Positions 15,024 to 23,879 of a stretch of DNA of 64,000 nt are shown one piece after another. Under the pieces are notes generated by a model. That model worked only from the letters and a program-made list of their open reading frames with translations, ran no database searches and was not told the origin of the DNA. Source of the DNA: Priestia aryabhattai (lineage in GTDB: Bacteria; Bacillota; Bacilli; Bacillales; Bacillaceae_H); assembly GCF_023715685.1 (NCBI RefSeq), contig NZ_JAMBOQ010000001.1:186001-250000 (forward strand). The letters run 5' to 3'. Within the stretch, counting starts at the first letter, position 1. The number at the start of each line of letters is the position of its first letter. A program made the translations under genes and the position numbers.

Positions 15024-16289
15024 TTATACCCAAAGCGAGCTCGTGCCTTCTTTTTCAAGATGCAGCACGTTTACTTCTATTCCTTCATCATACCCATGCT
15101 CTCCTCCTGGAAGAACAATCAAGGCATTCGCAGCAGCTAGAGACGAAATAGCGCCTGACTTGTCCATGCCAACCGGCGTCACGGCAAGCTTTCCTCCTTC
15201 GTCTGAAATCTCTCCTCGCACCATTCGCGTAAATGCATTAGGCTCTTTGAAACGGCCGTTTAATACCGCTTTTGTTTTATGTAAATGAGGCAGAGGTGAA
15301 TGTAAAAAGCTGCGAACAATCGGACGAACAAACAGTTCAAACCCAACATAGCAAGCAGATGGGTTTCCTGATAACCCAAACAGCAGCTGTCCATTTCGTT
15401 CTGCGACTGTTGTGACGCTTCCCGGTCGCATCGCAATTTTGTTAAACAGCACATTCGCGCCAAGCTTTTCATAAATAGCAGGTAAATAATCATAGTCCCC
15501 AACGGATACGCCGCCGGTTGTCAGTAAAATATCCACTTCTTCAAGCGCTTTTTCTACCGCTTCATAGCAGCGGTCAAAGTCATCTTCAAGTTTGCCTAAA
15601 TATTTTGGAACCCCGCCGCTTCTTACGATTTGCGCGAGTGCCATATAAGAGTTACTATTGCGGATCTTCCCTGGTTCTAACGGTTCATTTACATCAAGCA
15701 GTTCGCTTCCCGTTGTTAACACCCCAACAACCGGTTGTTTGACCACAGCTACATCCGCATAGCCAAACGTAGCTAAAAAAGCTGTGACGCCCGGATTGAT
15801 GCGCGTTCCTTTTGAAACCAGCACGTCTCCTTTTTTCGTTTCTTCTCCTTTTAACGCAATGTGTGCCCACTTTGAAGCCGGCCGGCTTAACGCCATATAC
15901 GTCTTGCCTTCTTTTTTATACGACGTTGTTACTTCAAGCATCACAACCGCATCACACGAAGCAGGCACTTGAGCTCCTGTCATAATGCGCACCGCTTGAA
16001 ACGGCTTTACTTCTTCTTCATAGACAGAACCGGCACCAATTTCACCTACCACTTCGAACTCCACAGGATGTTCACTTGATACTTCTATGCAGTCTTGTGC
16101 TCGAACCGCAAAGCCGTCATAAAGCGATTTATTAAAATGAGGCACGTTTTGATCAGCAATAATATCTTCTCCTAAATAGCGCCCGTAGCTTTCGGTGATC
16201 GATACGCGTTCGATGCTGCCTTTTCTTTTATATGTCATAACTTTTTCAATTGCTTCAGGAATTGAAATAGGTGTTCTGCTTTCTAACAT
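15024..16289 (-). CDS. moeA: molybdopterin molybdenumtransferase MoeA
   Basis: 421 residues from ATG 16289 (AAGGAAGTGA upstream; the GTG at 16319 lacks a site). It inserts molybdate into adenylylated molybdopterin, the last step of molybdenum cofactor synthesis. Domain order: N-terminal substrate region with VPHFNKSLYDGFAVRA, IMTGAQVP, the MoCF-binding domain with GVLTTGSELL and TTGGVSVGDYDYLP, LFGLSGNPSACYVGFE, and the C-terminal beta domain. Divergent from moaC-moaB across about 115 bp, so control is probably shared. Full family length. Confidence 0.95.
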   Translation of the reverse strand: MLESRTPISIPEAIEKVMTYKRKGSIERVSITESYGRYLGEDIIADQNVPHFNKSLYDGFAVRAQDCIEVSSEHPVEFEVVGEIGAGSVYEEEVKPFQAVRIMTGAQVPASCDAVVMLEVTTSYKKEGKTYMALSRPASKWAHIALKGEETKKGDVLVSKGTRINPGVTAFLATFGYADVAVVKQPVVGVLTTGSELLDVNEPLEPGKIRNSNSYMALAQIVRSGGVPKYLGKLEDDFDRCYEAVEKALEEVDILLTTGGVSVGDYDYLPAIYEKLGANVLFNKIAMRPGSVTTVAERNGQLLFGLSGNPSACYVGFELFVRPIVRSFLHSPLPHLHKTKAVLNGRFKEPNAFTRMVRGEISDEGGKLAVTPVGMDKSGAISSLAAANALIVLPGGEHGYDEGIEVNVLHLEKEGTSSLWV

Positions 16290-16403
16290 AGATTCTTCAC
16301 TTCCTTTATGTCTGTTCACTTTTTGCGCTATGGTGTAAAATCATAGCATATCTCACTATTTCTATCATACAACAAAATTTACTGAAAAAGGATGAAAATA
16401 CCG

Positions 16404-16892
16404 ATGTCTTCTTTTACACATTTTAATGATCAAGGCCGTGCCAATATGGTCGATATTAGCGAAAAATCTATCACTCGCCGCGTTGCAACAGCTCGTTCAA
16501 GCATACTTGTTAACAAAGAAATTCACGAAGCCATTGTAGAACATAAAATCGGAAAAGGCGACGTCCTTGCTGTCGCACAAGTAGCGGGAATCATGGCTGC
16601 AAAGCGCACGTCTGACATTATTCCGATGTGTCACCCTCTTTTATTAAAAGGCGTTAACCTTTCATTTGACTGGGACACAAGCAATGATCAATACCGTTTA
16701 TTAATAGAAGCAACTGTTAAAACAGAAGGCTCAACGGGCGTTGAAATGGAAGCTTTAACCGCCGCTTCTGCCTGTGCATTAACTGTCTATGATATGTGCA
16801 AAGCCATTGATAAAGGGATGATTATCGGCGAAACGTATTTACTTGAAAAATCAGGCGGCAAAAACGGTGACTATAAGCGCACGGAAGCTTAA
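16404..16892 (+). CDS. moaC: cyclic pyranopterin monophosphate synthase MoaC
   Basis: 162 residues from ATG 16404, favoured over 16392 because AAAGGATG then sits at normal distance. With MoaA it converts GTP to cyclic pyranopterin monophosphate. Signatures: [48 protein letters not shown], and [20 protein letters not shown], with the active-site His and Lys present ([13 protein letters not shown]). Thirteen bp upstream of moaB, same operon. A small dyad GCTATG-N9-CATAGC (16326-16346) lies in the divergent promoter region. Confidence 0.95.
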   Translation: MSSFTHFNDQGRANMVDISEKSITRRVATARSSILVNKEIHEAIVEHKIGKGDVLAVAQVAGIMAAKRTSDIIPMCHPLLLKGVNLSFDWDTSNDQYRLLIEATVKTEGSTGVEMEALTAASACALTVYDMCKAIDKGMIIGETYLLEKSGGKNGDYKRTEA

Positions 16893-16904
16893 AGGAGGGA
16901 CGAA

Positions 16905-17417
16905 ATGAGCGTACACGAACATAAATCCAAAGCAACTCAGCCCGTTCGCTGTAAAGTCATTACGGTATCAGATACACGCACAACAGAAACTGATAAAAGC
17001 GGCACGCTGATGATTGAACTTCTAAAAGAACATGACATGCAAGTAGCTTCATACGAAATTGTAAAAGACGACCAAACGTCGATTCAACAAGCCATACTTG
17101 CCGGATGCAGTGATGACAGCATTGACGTTGTCCTCACAAACGGCGGGACGGGCATCACAAAACGAGACGTCACGATTGAAGCCGTTCAAGCGCTGATTCA
17201 TAAAGAAATCGTTGGATTTGGCGAACTGTTTCGCATGCTGAGCTACACTGAAGACATTGGCAGCGCAGCAATTATGAGCCGAGCAATTGCCGGAACGATT
17301 AACGAAAAAGCCGTTTTTTCTACACCGGGATCAAGCGGTGCTGTTCGTCTAGCCATGACCAAACTGATTTTGCCCGAACTTCGTCACGTTGTGTGGGAAT
17401 TAAACCGCCAGCGTTAA
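16905..17417 (+). CDS. moaB: molybdenum cofactor biosynthesis protein MoaB
   Basis: 170 residues, AAAGGAGGGACGAA before the ATG. It adenylylates molybdopterin before MoeA acts. Signatures: CKVITVSDTRTTETDKSG, NGGTGITKRDVTIEAV and KAVFSTPGSSGAVRLAM, in the MogA/MoaB order. Second gene of the moaC-moaB operon, which ends at a strong terminator. Confidence 0.95.
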   Translation: MSVHEHKSKATQPVRCKVITVSDTRTTETDKSGTLMIELLKEHDMQVASYEIVKDDQTSIQQAILAGCSDDSIDVVLTNGGTGITKRDVTIEAVQALIHKEIVGFGELFRMLSYTEDIGSAAIMSRAIAGTINEKAVFSTPGSSGAVRLAMTKLILPELRHVVWELNRQR

Positions 17418-17418
17418 C

Positions 17419-17448
17419 AAAATGCCTATGCACACGCATAGGCATTTT
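17419..17448. terminator. shared terminator between moaB and the molybdoenzyme gene
   Basis: AAAATGCCTATGC-ACAC-GCATAGGCATTTT, symmetrical, between convergent genes. Confidence 0.85.
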
Positions 17449-17450
17449 CA

Positions 17451-18113
17451 TTAATCATAGTCTTTATGTACCCACTCATCTTCTGGAATGCCTAAATCTT
17501 CTCCAGAAAAACGCTCTTCTTTAAACGGATCTCCTCTAAGATGAAAGCCGTTTTGCTCCCAAAAGCCAGGATGGTTTTCATCAATAGCTTCAAAGCCTCG
17601 AAGCCATTTAACACTTTTCCAAAAGTACAAATGCGGAACAATCAATCTTAACGGATACCCATGCTTAGCCGTAAGCGGCTCTCCGTTAAAGGAATGAGCT
17701 AGAAGAATATCGTCTCTGAGTAAATCTTTCACCTCAATGTTTGACGTATAATCATTGTCTCCGTGCAGCATGATGTATTTACTTTTTAACTCCACGCCAA
17801 TTGCTTTTAAAAAATCTGTAAACAACACGCCCGTAAATTCATTATCAAACCTTGTCCATCTCGTCACGCAGTGAATATCACATTTTACCGTCGTTTGCGG
17901 CATGTCCAATATATCTTGATATGAAAGGGTCACTTCCTTGTTTACTAATCCGAATACTCGAAGCGTCCACTCCTCTAAGTTATACTCCGGCACGTCGCCT
18001 TCATGTAAAATGGGAAAGCGCTCCGTCACTACTTGCCCCGGAGGCACTCGTCCTTCATACTTTGGATCGATTTCCGGTGTTTTCATTCGTTTAATACGGT
18101 CTGCTTTGTTCAA
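17451..18113 (-). CDS. molybdopterin-dependent sulfite-oxidase-type oxidoreductase (YuiH/MsrP-like)
   Basis: 220 residues, TTG start at 18113 preferred because GAGGTG is six bases upstream; GTG 18122 would overlap the site. The molybdopterin fold is evident: LEEWTLRVFGLV, the cofactor-ligating cysteine in KCDIHCVTRW, GYPLRLIVPHLYFWKSVKWL and FWEQNGFHLRGDPF. The family includes MsrP/YedY, which reduces methionine sulfoxide, and YuiH of B. subtilis. No signal peptide, so cytosolic. Located beside the cofactor genes and controlled by the SAM-I riboswitch immediately upstream, which points to a role around methionine. Confidence 0.85.
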   Translation of the reverse strand: MNKADRIKRMKTPEIDPKYEGRVPPGQVVTERFPILHEGDVPEYNLEEWTLRVFGLVNKEVTLSYQDILDMPQTTVKCDIHCVTRWTRFDNEFTGVLFTDFLKAIGVELKSKYIMLHGDNDYTSNIEVKDLLRDDILLAHSFNGEPLTAKHGYPLRLIVPHLYFWKSVKWLRGFEAIDENHPGFWEQNGFHLRGDPFKEERFSGEDLGIPEDEWVHKDYD

Positions 18114-18133
18114 ATGTATCACCTCGTTGTTTT

Positions 18134-18300
18134 TTCTACATAAAAAGCCCTTCCTTAAACAGATAAGGAAGAGCTTCGTTTCAGCTTCTTCCTTATCTCT
18201 AAGAGCAATACGCTCTTAAGGATTTGGCACCATTCTGTCATAAACAGCGGTTGCCGGGTTTCACAGGGCCAGTCCCTCCACCTCTCTTGATAAGGAAACG
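18134..18300 (-). promoter_or_regulatory. SAM-I (S-box) riboswitch with terminator
   Basis: On the reverse strand the S-box core is unmistakable: CTTATCAAGAGAGGTGGAGG, GACTGGCCCTGTGAAACCCG, GCAACC, then GGTGCCAAATCC, the P4 stem AAGAGCG-TATT-GCTCTT and GATAAGG closing P1 against CCTTATC. Downstream, GATAAGGAAGAAGCT can pair with AGCTCTTCCTTATC (antiterminator), while CTTCCTTA can instead pair with TAAGGAAG followed by GGCTTTTT (terminator). SAM binding would lock P1 and favour termination, so the molybdoenzyme should be expressed when SAM is low. Confidence 0.95.
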
Positions 18301-18441
18301 AATTGTATTTGTTTTATGCAATAAAGTCAGTATTAAGCTTTTTGTCATAATTGTCAATATTATTTTTCTTTTTCACATAAAAAACTTTAAAAGCAGATAG
18401 GATTATAAGGTTTTTTTCTATCAAAACACAAGTCAAGGCTT

Positions 18442-18810
18442 TTATTCTTTTCCTTCAATCATGGTATACTTCCTAGCAAAGCGCTTATAGTAGCTTTGCT
18501 GATTCTCTTGTACATTGTTAAAAACAAGTCGATTATGATCAATATCTTTTTCTTTTAGCACATAGCCTTTTTCATTCATCAGCTTAATATATCCATCTAA
18601 ATGACCTTTTTTCACCATATAGTGAAGGGCATCATCTCGATCCGTAGTCTTTGCTAAATCTTGACTTCCCACTTCTAATTTATCTACGGCTTTCGCTGTT
18701 TGAATAGGACGGTAGTCTCCAAACACCTTCTCCCAATTTAATAGCAGCAGCGCGCCGGAGACTATTATGGATGCTCCAGCGGCGATAGTTAGTACAAATC
18801 GTTTTGACAC
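18442..18810 (-). CDS. hypothetical membrane-anchored protein
   Basis: 122 residues. An N-terminal membrane anchor (residues 4-24, FVLTIAAGASIIVSGALLLL) is followed by an extracellular-type charged domain with WEKVFGDYRPI, DDALHYMVKKGHLDGY and a basic end. No lipobox or recognised domain. GGAGAGAAAGAAGTG precedes the ATG. Between 18301 and 18441 there is no gene. Its upstream region up to 19100 contains no clear gene either. Confidence 0.6.
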   Translation of the reverse strand: MSKRFVLTIAAGASIIVSGALLLLNWEKVFGDYRPIQTAKAVDKLEVGSQDLAKTTDRDDALHYMVKKGHLDGYIKLMNEKGYVLKEKDIDHNRLVFNNVQENQQSYYKRFARKYTMIEGKE

Positions 18811-19104
18811 TTCTTTCTCTCCTTTACATTCTTTTTCTTCTATTTAATACAACAGCTTGCCCCAAACTTGTTTTTACACCAAGTCCTAGATACACAGCTA
18901 CAATATATTTTATATTTTTAACAAATACTTGAGTTATTGTATCATACTTACATTTTTCATTTACTTTTTTATAAAAAATTAGAATCCTCCCTATATTACG
19001 TTTTTTACATAATAAAGGAATATAAACCAATCTTTTCACCTATGATAAATGAATCGTTTTTTACTTTTTACTTCGCCTGACGTTTACATTCTAAAAGGCG
19101 TGTT
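18811..19104. other. gene-free stretch between divergent genes
   Basis: A 71-codon reverse frame here (18824-19039) has no ribosome site and a random composition. The stretch should contain the promoters of both neighbours; TTTACA at 19084 followed by TATATA near 19109 is a candidate forward promoter. Confidence 0.5.
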
Positions 19105-19235
19105 AAAGTATATATATATCAGTTACCAACTCAACTAAGACTCCTTGACTATTCCCCCAAGGGTTTACCTAAGCGTCTGCTACCTACCTGCTCTTTAGGT
19201 AGGTCGGAGTTGCTAAATCGATATATATAGGAGGA
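19105..19235 (+). ncRNA. structured 5' leader of yjgB, candidate cis-regulatory RNA
   Basis: Nested pairings: TATATATATC (19111-19120) with GATATATATA (19220-19229); CAACTC (19127) with GAGTTG (19207); CCTTG (19143) with CAAGG (19158); ACCTACCT (19182) with AGGTAGGT (19197). The last strand of the outer helix abuts the ribosome site AGGAGG at 19229-19234. An internal GACTCC/GGAGT pairing competes with the second helix. A related element lies at 62966-63035. It matches no riboswitch class I can name. Caveat: the outer 5' strand overlaps a possible -10 box. Confidence 0.55.
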
Positions 19236-19242
19236 AAAGATT

Positions 19243-19821
19243 ATGAAAATGAAACAACGATTATCAAAATTAGCAGCTACTGCAACCATTACAGGAATTG
19301 CTGCGTTTGGATTTGCTCCTGTTGCTCAGTTTGATACACCAGCACATGCAGCTACATCCCAAGAAACAAGCAGTCAAACAGCTGTAAAAAACATTAATGA
19401 AATTTATAATGCGGCGGTGCAAGGAGAAGTGCCACGCTTAACAGCAGACTTAAAAATTGGTAAAAGCCTGCGTCAAGATGTTCGAGATCAGTTCGGTCCT
19501 CCGCCTGAAGGTTCATCAAACAACTTTGACTACTATCATGCGGAAATGGGCCACCCTGGATATGCATTTGGATATGACCAAAATAACGTAATTAACGAAA
19601 TCCGCTATTTTGGTACAAATGTAGAGCGCCAAACAAATTTAGGATCCATTACGCAAGCTAACTTAAAGAAAGAATTAGGTCAGCCGAACTTTACAAGTAA
19701 AGTAAAAGGTGATGGTACTACTCAAACGAAGTACACGTATCATGCCGGCGCCTATGATCTTGAATTTATTTTTGATGATGCAAAAACGTTAAATCACGTA
19801 AACTTAGTTGCAAAACCTTAA
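19243..19821 (+). CDS. yjgB: secreted YjgB-like protein (DUF4309)
   Basis: 192 residues with a signal peptide (KQRLSKLAATATITGIAAFG, cleavage likely after AHA at about 36). The mature part has two related halves as in DUF4309/YjgB: KIGKSLRQDVRDQFGPPPEG with YYHAEMGHPGYAFGYD, then ITQANLKKELGQPNF with YTYHAGAYDLEFIFD. Exported, probably cell-wall associated; function unknown. AGGAGG immediately follows the structured leader, so translation is probably its control point. Terminator at 19829. Confidence 0.8.
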   Translation: MKMKQRLSKLAATATITGIAAFGFAPVAQFDTPAHAATSQETSSQTAVKNINEIYNAAVQGEVPRLTADLKIGKSLRQDVRDQFGPPPEGSSNNFDYYHAEMGHPGYAFGYDQNNVINEIRYFGTNVERQTNLGSITQANLKKELGQPNFTSKVKGDGTTQTKYTYHAGAYDLEFIFDDAKTLNHVNLVAKP

Positions 19822-19828
19822 GTAATAG

Positions 19829-19858
19829 AAAAAGTAGCAGACAGTCTGCTACTTTTTT
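19829..19858. terminator. terminator of yjgB, shared with convergent gene
   Basis: AAAAAGTAGCAGAC-A-GTCTGCTACTTTTT then TT; the effective loop is larger. It overlaps the end of the convergent acetyltransferase gene. Confidence 0.8.
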
Positions 19859-20695
19859 TCATGAAATAAAACTAGTGCTGAATCAGCTACGTGTTCATAG
19901 CCAATATCCATGTAAATCTTATTAGACGTAGGGTTTGTAATGTCTGTGTATAAGCTTGTTGTTTGAAAAACGCTGTCTAGCATGAGCTGAGAAAGCATAG
20001 ACACACAGCTTGATGCATAGCCTTTTTTACGTTCTTCCCGAGGCGTATACACAAAGTTAATCGTGATGTTATGCGCTGTTGGACGCGCGGCATTGGCTAT
20101 GGATAGGTACTTTCCGCTCACTTCCCATAGAAATAACTGTCCTGCTTCAATAAAAGTTTCTCCTGTTTTGGCAGCTTGCTCTTTTGATACAGGCTCTCCA
20201 ATAATATCCATAAACCTCCAAATCCACTCCATTACTAGCGAAAGGTGCTCCAACCTTGCTTTTACTAGAACTCCGTCAGTGTCTGCTGTTTTTTTCACTT
20301 TGTCTAGCCGATAAATGCGCTGATCGATTTTTAAAGAAACTTCTTGATTTTTTAGAGCTGCTAGTTGTTGAGAAAGATATAAAACCGTTTGTCTTTCTCC
20401 AACCAAACCGGGTATTTCGATTTCTTGTAATAGCTTCGCCACTTCGTTCAGTTCACAATCCGTTAGCTGTTGGATTTGAGACAAAATGATTTGCTGAGGG
20501 GTGCGTTTGCAGCAAAACAAACGCAGCACGGCTGCTATCTTTTAAAATAACGCCCATAAAATTCGGTTTGCTGCTTTCATTTAAGCTGTGTAAAATGCCC
20601 AGCGCTAAGTTATGAAGAACTTCATTTTTTATTAAAAGCGGCTCTACTTCCTTTTTAAACTCCTGCACTTCTCTGTATCTACGTAACTGCATCAT
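19849..20695 (-). pseudogene. GNAT-family acetyltransferase gene split by a frameshift
   Basis: ATG 20695 (GGAGG upstream) reads to VLLQTHPSANHF in frame one; the protein continues in frame two from TPQQIILSQIQQLTD to the end at 19849. Joining at ACGCACCCCT (near 20485) by one base restores a product of about 280 residues with a GNAT domain at the end (NFVYTPREERKKGYASSCVS, the acetyl-CoA loop, and TDITNPTSNKIYMDIGYEHV). The start overlaps the stop of the upstream cyclase gene, so it was translationally coupled. Either a real frameshift or a sequence error. Confidence 0.75.
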
Positions 20696-21365
20696 TTTCT
20701 TTCTACCTCCGCAAATGCTCTTACTGGAAACGTTCCGGCTCCTTTTATTTTAGGAGGCACCGCGTAAAATAAAAATGGCTCCGTTAGTTGATCTAAGTGA
20801 CATAAGTGACATAAGTGTTCAGCAATCACAATGTCCGATCCTAACAGCAGCGTATGAGCTGGCCTTGCTTTTCCTTTTGTATCGTCAATATTCATCGAAT
20901 CAACTCCAACAAGAGCGGGCTGTTGAGATACTAAATAAGCTGCGGCACTTTCTGTTAAGTACGGATGATTTTCTAAATAATCGTCTGTATTCCAGTAGCA
21001 ATCCCATCCGGTATGAATTAATACCGCTTTTCCTTTTACGTCTATATGTTGAAAATGAGATTCATCAATAGCCGTTAAAGTCGGATCGATCGACACAACG
21101 ATCCCTTCTAGCCCGGCTGTTTTATCAATAGCCGTTTGAGCTAAATCCGCTCCGTCTTTATATCTGTGAAACGCCACGTCAATATACGTACCGGTATTTG
21201 TGATCATTTCAATTTTACCGATTTGAAATTCAGTGCCTGGTTCATAAAGCTTCTTAGACTCTTCTCGGCTTAAATAATCGCAAATAATTGGGCTGGCAAG
21301 CCTTTATGCGTCATAACTCCATCTTCAATTACGTGGCTTAGATCGATATACGTTCTCTTTTTCAT
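20692..21365 (-). pseudogene. cyclase / kynurenine-formamidase-like gene with a frameshift
   Basis: ATG 21365 with AGGTGA upstream reads KKRTYIDLSHVIEDGVMTHK then GLPAQLF and stops at TAA; one extra C in GCCAGCCC (near 21290) would continue into PIICDYLSREESKKLYEPGT and the long frame ending at 20692. The product would be about 224 residues with the metal-binding motifs of PF04199 cyclases: DLSHVIEDG, VLIHTGWD, GVDSMNIDD and HTLLLGSDIVIAEHL. The in-frame ATG at 21207 is internal. It forms an operon with the acetyltransferase gene, and both carry single-base breaks. Confidence 0.75.
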
Positions 21366-21409
21366 ACCTTCACCTACTTTTTAAATATTCAGTAAAAATA
21401 GTCTAACAC

Positions 21410-21447
21410 AAAAAACCTCTTCCTAGTTTCCTAGAAAGAGGTTTTTT
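21410..21447. terminator. terminator of prpF
   Basis: AAAAAACCTCTT and AAGAGGTTTTTT around a loop that itself pairs (CCTAG). T-rich on both strands; 12 bp after the prpF stop. Confidence 0.8.
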
Positions 21448-21458
21448 AAAGAACATTA

Positions 21459-22586
21459 TTAACTTGATAAACACACATCGTACGTATGCTTTGTATAAAC
21501 AAATCCTTCAAAAATAAGGCGGGCTGTACGCACTACTTTGATTCCATTAACCTGTCCATTTTTTAGATTCACACTGGTTTCCATAATTCCCATTGGATGA
21601 GCAAGCCGAACGGTATCGCCTTTTACTTGAACCATTTCTGACAGCAGCGTGCCACTTGTATAAATAGCCGCCGTTGTACAAATCGCTCCTGTAATCGCAA
21701 GCGTTTGATGCGGCTTTTGCATAGACATCATGCGAATTAATACGTCCATTTGAGAAGTCGCTTTTTCTCTTCCAGTCCCGTCGCGGTGGTCCATAGGAGG
21801 AGCAATAATTGTCATTTTAGGAACGGCTGGTGATAGTTTAGTTGCTTTGTCTCGAGGTGCCAGCCCCGCTTTTTCCGCTGCAATTGAACGAATTTCTTCA
21901 AATAGCATCAGCTGTTTTTCCGTATACTCATGCGGAAGTTCTGTTCCCGTTAGGCCAATATCCGCTGCTTCAACAAATACAAGCGGATTTCCTACATCAA
22001 CGATTGATGCTTTTACCGTCCCGATGGATGTTTGCAGCAGGTCAACGGCACTTCCCGTTGGCAGCAGTTTTCCGGTGACGGCTCCTTCTCCGTTTTCAAA
22101 TGAAAGATAAATAGGCGAACCTGTACCCGGCACTCCAGGAATCATACACGTACCTTCTGTTTTAACCGTTCCGTTTTCCACTTCCACTTCCGCTACGATT
22201 ACTTTTTTTGTATTCGTATTATAAATCCGCACTTTGGTCACCGGTTCCACAGCTGTTACAAGTCCTTGTTCAATTGCGTAAGGCCCCACCGCTGAGGAGA
22301 TATTACCGCAGTTTCCTTTAAAATCAACGAGAGATTCGCAGATGCTGACCTGCGCAAACGTATAGTCTACGTCAGCTTCTTCTAAATCTGATTTTTTAAT
22401 AATTGCAATTTTACTTGTCAGCGAATTGGCTCCGCCCAGCCCGTCAATTTGACGGTGATCCGGACTTCCCATTATATCTAATAAAAACGGTTCCCAATCC
22501 GATTTGTTCACAGGCATTTCTTCATGATTGATAAAGACTCCTTTACTAGTTCCACCTCTCATAACCGTTACAGGAATACGCGTCAT
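21459..22586 (-). CDS. PrpF-family isomerase (aconitate / 4-oxalomesaconate type)
   Basis: 375 residues from ATG 22586, AAAGGTGAATA upstream. PrpF proteins have two diaminopimelate-epimerase-like halves and isomerise double bonds in tricarboxylates such as 2-methylaconitate, aconitate or oxalomesaconate. Visible motifs: TRIPVTVMRGGTSKGVFI, DGLGGANSLTSKIAII, DFKGNCGNISSAVGPYAIEQ (active-site Cys in GNCGN) and LAHPMGIMETSV. Divergent from a LysR gene and followed on the other side by a CitMHS transporter, a setting for tricarboxylate use or release. The exact substrate cannot be read from sequence. Confidence 0.85.
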   Translation of the reverse strand: MTRIPVTVMRGGTSKGVFINHEEMPVNKSDWEPFLLDIMGSPDHRQIDGLGGANSLTSKIAIIKKSDLEEADVDYTFAQVSICESLVDFKGNCGNISSAVGPYAIEQGLVTAVEPVTKVRIYNTNTKKVIVAEVEVENGTVKTEGTCMIPGVPGTGSPIYLSFENGEGAVTGKLLPTGSAVDLLQTSIGTVKASIVDVGNPLVFVEAADIGLTGTELPHEYTEKQLMLFEEIRSIAAEKAGLAPRDKATKLSPAVPKMTIIAPPMDHRDGTGREKATSQMDVLIRMMSMQKPHQTLAITGAICTTAAIYTSGTLLSEMVQVKGDTVRLAHPMGIMETSVNLKNGQVNGIKVVRTARLIFEGFVYTKHTYDVCLSS

Positions 22587-22770
22587 ATTATTCACCTTTC
22601 TCCCCTACTAACAAACGCCGTAGCGTTCATCAAACCATTATATTTTTTTACTATTTAGAACCGGTTCATTTGCCATTTATCGTATAATAGAGGTTGTCAT
22701 AAGTAAAATACATAAAATTTATTGTCTTTTTAAAAATTTTTTTATAATCTAAATACAAGGAGGAATTGGG

Positions 22771-23631
22771 ATGGATCAAAAAGATTGGATATTAATTAAA
22801 ACGCTTCACGAAGAAAAAAATATTACACGAACAGCTGAAAGGCTCTATGTATCGCAGCCTTCTTTAAGCTACCGCCTTAAAAACCTCGAAGAAGAATTTG
22901 GCGTGACGCTCTTTTTTAAAACGAAAAAAGGAATTGAGTTTACATCTGAAGGTGAGCACCTTGTTCGTTATGCGGAAAATATGTGGAAGCAGCTGCAAGA
23001 AACAAAAGACAACATGCGCAATATGAGCGAAACCGTTACGGGAACGCTTCGCTTAGGGGTATCGAGTAACTTTGCACAGCATAAGCTCCCAAAGATTTTA
23101 AAACAGTTTTCCCTTCACTATCCAAACGTACAGTTCAGCGTCAATACGGGCTGGAGTACGCAAGTTATGAATCTATTAGACTCTTCGCGTGTTCACGTCG
23201 GTATCTTACGAGGCAATTATCCGTGGAACGGAGAAAAATCGCTGCTGACGAAAGAACGGCTCTGCTTAATTTCTAAAAAAGAGATCGCTATCGATGACTT
23301 GCCGAACTTGCCTTATATTAACTATAAAACCGATACGTCGTTAAAAGATTTAATTCAAGACTGGTGGCATGACAAATTTTCAGAACCTCCGTTTGTTACG
23401 ATGGAAGTTGACCGGCAAGAAACAGCCAAAGAAATGGTCAAAAATGATTTAGGCTTTGCGATTTTACCTGAAATTTGCCTTCACTCCAGCGACAACTTAT
23501 ATACATACGGACTTTCGTACCGAGATGAATCACCTTTGCTTCGAAACACGTGGCTCATGTATGATCCCTCTTACTTGAATCTATCCGTCGTGAAGGCATT
23601 TATTGACTTTTTGAAGCTAAGTGAAAAATAA
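22771..23631 (+). CDS. LysR-family transcriptional regulator
   Basis: 286 residues, CAAGGAGGAATTGGG before the ATG. N-terminal winged HTH (residues 3-60: EEKNITRTAERLYVSQPSLS, then YRLKNLEEEFGVTLF) and an effector domain from about 90 on (TLRLGVSSNFAQHKLPKILK). Divergent position to the PrpF isomerase and upstream of the CitMHS gene suggests that it controls both, with a tricarboxylate as co-inducer. The 185-bp intergenic region contains AT-rich T-N11-A candidates, none decisive. Confidence 0.9.
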   Translation: MDQKDWILIKTLHEEKNITRTAERLYVSQPSLSYRLKNLEEEFGVTLFFKTKKGIEFTSEGEHLVRYAENMWKQLQETKDNMRNMSETVTGTLRLGVSSNFAQHKLPKILKQFSLHYPNVQFSVNTGWSTQVMNLLDSSRVHVGILRGNYPWNGEKSLLTKERLCLISKKEIAIDDLPNLPYINYKTDTSLKDLIQDWWHDKFSEPPFVTMEVDRQETAKEMVKNDLGFAILPEICLHSSDNLYTYGLSYRDESPLLRNTWLMYDPSYLNLSVVKAFIDFLKLSEK

Positions 23632-23879
23632 AGCAAAAGCTAAAAAGTTTGCGTCTTTAGAGAATCTCTCTTTTGGACCAAGCTTTTTCTAGACTACTAT
23701 TATAAATTTTTTTTATGAACTTTCTAAAAAAACCTATATTTCCTTTATTTTTCAAAATGTACTAACATGAAAACAAGAAACATCAGCGGGGGTAAAGAGT
23801 GGCTTTAAAAATTCTTAATAATCAAACTACGGCTCATACATGAGGATGAGAGATGTTAATCACGTTTTTTCACCCCAAA

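Noticed and set aside
18824..19039. 71-codon reverse frame
   Set aside because: No ribosome site and random composition; lies in a promoter region.
19130..19215. known riboswitch classes (c-di-AMP ydaO, c-di-GMP, ykkC, M-box, T-box, glycine)
   Set aside because: None of the conserved core strings of these classes is present on either strand.
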